From NCBI GenBank assembly GCA_050247075.1, contig JBFWUW010000068.1, positions 1 to 36,106 on the forward strand: a stretch of 36,106 bases of DNA. The letters are read 5' to 3'. Origin of the DNA: JBFWUW01 sp050247075. Its GTDB lineage: Bacteria > Planctomycetota > Planctomycetia > Pirellulales > JBFWUW01. The translations under genes were made by a program, and so were the position numbers. The stretch's first letter is position 1. Every line of letters starts with the position of its first letter. Shown piece by piece: positions 34,460 through 36,106 of this stretch. The notes beneath the pieces were generated by a model. The model searched no databases and was not told the DNA's origin. It was given only the letters and a program-made list of their open reading frames with translations.

Positions 34460-35371
34460 CTAGCTGGTCTTGGACTTTTCCAGCGCGTCGGACAGGACCG
34501 TAAAACTCTGGCGCGCGGCGGCAACGGGATCATAGCCGGGTTTGTTGAAAATCTGCCCGCTTACCTCCACGCATACCGGGCCGGTGTAGCCGTGCATCTT
34601 CAAAAGAGAGAACAACTTCACGTAGTCGGTGCGGCCCTCACCGGGCAGCAGAAACTGGAACTTCGCCGCGTCGCCCGCGCTGTCTTTCACATGGATGAAG
34701 CGAGTGCGCGGCAGCAATGCCCGCAGGCTTGCCTCCATGCCGATGCCTTGCAGCTCAAAATGGCTGTAGTCGTAGGCCGCTTGGATCGCGGGTGACTTGA
34801 CCTCGCTCAGCAACCACAGCAGCCGCTCGGGCGAATTGGCCGCGCTGGCGACATGCGCCTTAATCGCGATCACGGCCTTGGCTTGCTCGGCGGCTTCGGC
34901 CCAGTCGTGCAATTTCTGGGCCATGCCTTGCTTTTGCTCCTCCCATTTCGCGGGGCTGCCACCCAATATGGTTTCCAGAATGGGCGGCTGGTCCGCGTTC
35001 AGCTCGTGAGCCAACCCGCCGGCCTTGCCGATGAGTGCCAGGTTCGCCGCGTGAGCCTGGGCATCCGCGGTGAGGCTGATGTTAACCATCAGGCACGGCA
35101 AGCCCAGCCGAAGCTTCCGCAACTGTTCCGCGGCGTCCCTGCGCGCCGCCGAGGTAAAGACATCTGGCGCGGTCGAATAGCCTTCGTTGAGCGAGAATTC
35201 GACATGCTGGTAGCCAATCTCCGCGCACGCCTGAAGAGCCTCGTTCAGAGGCAGCATCTTCATGCCATACAGGCTAAAGCCCAGGCTGATCCCCGGCGTA
35301 TCGGCACCTCTGGCCCAGCCTGGCAAGGCCAACAGGGCGGCTGACGAGAGCAGGAAATGGCGACGCTTCAT
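34460..35371 (-). CDS. exported sugar phosphate isomerase/epimerase-like TIM barrel
   Basis: The product is 303 residues. The N-terminus MKRRHFLLSSAALLALPGWARGA looks like a Tat or Sec signal with twin arginines. The mature part has the AP-endonuclease-2/xylose-isomerase-like TIM-barrel pattern: LGFSLYGMKMLPLNEAL, CAEIGYQHVEFSLNEGY, QAAYDYSHFELQGIG, RFIHVKDSAG, GYTGPVCVEVSGQIF. The Glu and His metal ligands are at the expected strand ends. Members act on sugars or inositols; planctomycetes have many exported copies. AAGGA, lying in the end of the DJ-1 gene, and a five-base gap suggest co-translation with the upstream DJ-1 gene. The substrate is unknown. Confidence 0.87.
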   Translation of the reverse strand: MKRRHFLLSSAALLALPGWARGADTPGISLGFSLYGMKMLPLNEALQACAEIGYQHVEFSLNEGYSTAPDVFTSAARRDAAEQLRKLRLGLPCLMVNISLTADAQAHAANLALIGKAGGLAHELNADQPPILETILGGSPAKWEEQKQGMAQKLHDWAEAAEQAKAVIAIKAHVASAANSPERLLWLLSEVKSPAIQAAYDYSHFELQGIGMEASLRALLPRTRFIHVKDSAGDAAKFQFLLPGEGRTDYVKLFSLLKMHGYTGPVCVEVSGQIFNKPGYDPVAAARQSFTVLSDALEKSKTS

Positions 35372-35376
35372 CCTGG

Positions 35377-35943
35377 CTAATCCTTGTTGTGTTCTTCCAG
35401 CATCTTAATCCAGGGACCGACGAAGTGGCCGCTATCGTGGTACGTACGGCCGCTCACCATGTGGCGGTCGATAACACACGGTTCGTTGACGTAAATGCCG
35501 CCGCAAACCTCCAGATCGAACTTGCATTTCGCCACCGTCGCCATCCGCAAGCCCCGCACAATTCCGGCGCGGGCCGGGACTTCAACGCCGTGGCAAACGC
35601 TGGCCATGGGCTTGTTGTGCTCCCAAAACCACCGGGTGATCCGTAGCAGATCTTCGTCCTCGCGGATGTATTCCGGAGCGCGGCCGCCGCTGAAGAAAAT
35701 GCCGGCGTAGTCTTCCGGCCGGATATCCTTGAAGGCGATGTCGGCTTGAATCGAATAGCCTTCCCACTCTTTGGTGATCGTCCAGCCAGGCTTTACCTCG
35801 TGCAACACCATCTGATAACGCCGCTGCTCAGGCGCGGCGACAATGGGGGTAAAGCCCGCCTCAATCAGCCGGTAAAACGGATACAGCGTGTCGACCGTTT
35901 CCGTCGCGTCGCCCACGATGATGAGGACTTTTCTCGATGGCAT
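35377..35943 (-). CDS. DJ-1/PfpI family protein
   Basis: The product is 188 residues from the ATG at 35943, with GGAG six bases upstream; a start nine codons earlier has no such site. The DJ-1/PfpI fold is clear: KVLIIVGDATETVDTLYP with Glu15 at the position of the conserved acidic residue, GIFFSGGRAPEYI, and the nucleophile elbow ASVCHGVEV with Cys117 and His118. Such proteins are glyoxalase/deglycase- or amidotransferase-like enzymes or stress proteins. There is no signal peptide, so it is cytosolic. It forms a two-gene unit with the isomerase-like gene downstream, and the promoter candidate at 36018-36046 lies 75 bases upstream. Confidence 0.9.
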   Translation of the reverse strand: MPSRKVLIIVGDATETVDTLYPFYRLIEAGFTPIVAAPEQRRYQMVLHEVKPGWTITKEWEGYSIQADIAFKDIRPEDYAGIFFSGGRAPEYIREDEDLLRITRWFWEHNKPMASVCHGVEVPARAGIVRGLRMATVAKCKFDLEVCGGIYVNEPCVIDRHMVSGRTYHDSGHFVGPWIKMLEEHNKD

Positions 35944-36017
35944 GGATAACTCCAAGTACTCTCTGCTCAACAGTTGCGGCGAATGGCGCTGGATTCCGGC
36001 GGCTTTACCGTTGTAGA

Positions 36018-36046
36018 ATAGTATCGGCCAACCAAGAATGGATCAA
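36018..36046 (-). promoter_or_regulatory. promoter candidate of the DJ-1/isomerase pair
   Basis: On the minus strand TTGATC (36041-36046) is followed after exactly 17 bases by TACTAT (36018-36023), 75 bases before the DJ-1 start codon. Both boxes match the sigma70 consensus moderately. Confidence 0.4.
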
Positions 36047-36106
36047 ATCGGCCACGGCTGCACCAACCCGGCCCACCACTATCCAACCGAACCGTTCCGC
36101 CGAGCC

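Overview
The window looks like a piece of a high-GC planctomycete chromosome, probably from the Pirellula/Rhodopirellula side of the phylum. The evidence is the combination of families: two DUF1501 proteins with twin-arginine signals, a fused LamG / planctomycete cytochrome C (PSCyt1) / DUF1549 / DUF1553 protein, a secreted S1 sulfatase, a DUF1080 protein, a MoxR-DUF58-double vWA cluster, and many secreted proteins of unknown role. No tRNA, rRNA, CRISPR array, transposase, integrase or phage gene was seen.

Layout. Positions 1-1.75 kb: the extreme 5' end of a leftward gene at the edge, an AT-rich spacer, and a secreted protein with LEA-like 11-residue repeats closed by a strong terminator. 1.75-11.05 kb: a rightward five-gene cluster (MoxR ATPase, DUF58, two membrane vWA proteins, a DUF4175-like membrane protein) with a good promoter at 1678-1707. 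11.2-17.3 kb: rightward single genes, namely an orphan sugar-binding lipoprotein, rpmG (bL33), a secreted beta-helix protein and a secreted transglutaminase-fold protein, separated by two hairpin or inverted-repeat elements. 17.3-18.3 kb: two small genes. 18.3-27.2 kb: a leftward block of exported proteins for polysaccharide or organic-matter use (DUF1080, alpha/beta esterase, PSCyt/DUF1553, DUF1501, sulfatase). 27.3-32.7 kb: a leftward type VII secretion-like locus (WXG100 protein, two small helical proteins, and a 1329-residue membrane-anchored FtsK/SpoIIIE-type ATPase). 32.8-36 kb: a leftward lone DUF1501 gene and a DJ-1/PfpI plus exported sugar-isomerase-like pair.

The most interesting part is 27.2-32.7 kb. 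It carries a compact WXG100/FtsK-type locus whose ATPase has coiled coils where Gram-positive EssC proteins have FHA domains. In and around this locus lie four separate arrays of short 7-bp tandem repeats: one in a 5' leader between two of its genes, one in frame inside the ATPase, and two just after the ATPase. No comparable array was found elsewhere in the window. Other repeats, seen but not assigned to a known family, are a nested inverted-repeat element at 14862-15172, a 127-bp imperfect hairpin at 12588-12714, and a small hairpin-plus-CCTACAG family at 1537 and 8206-8258.

All function statements come from motif reading and family knowledge; no database search was run.
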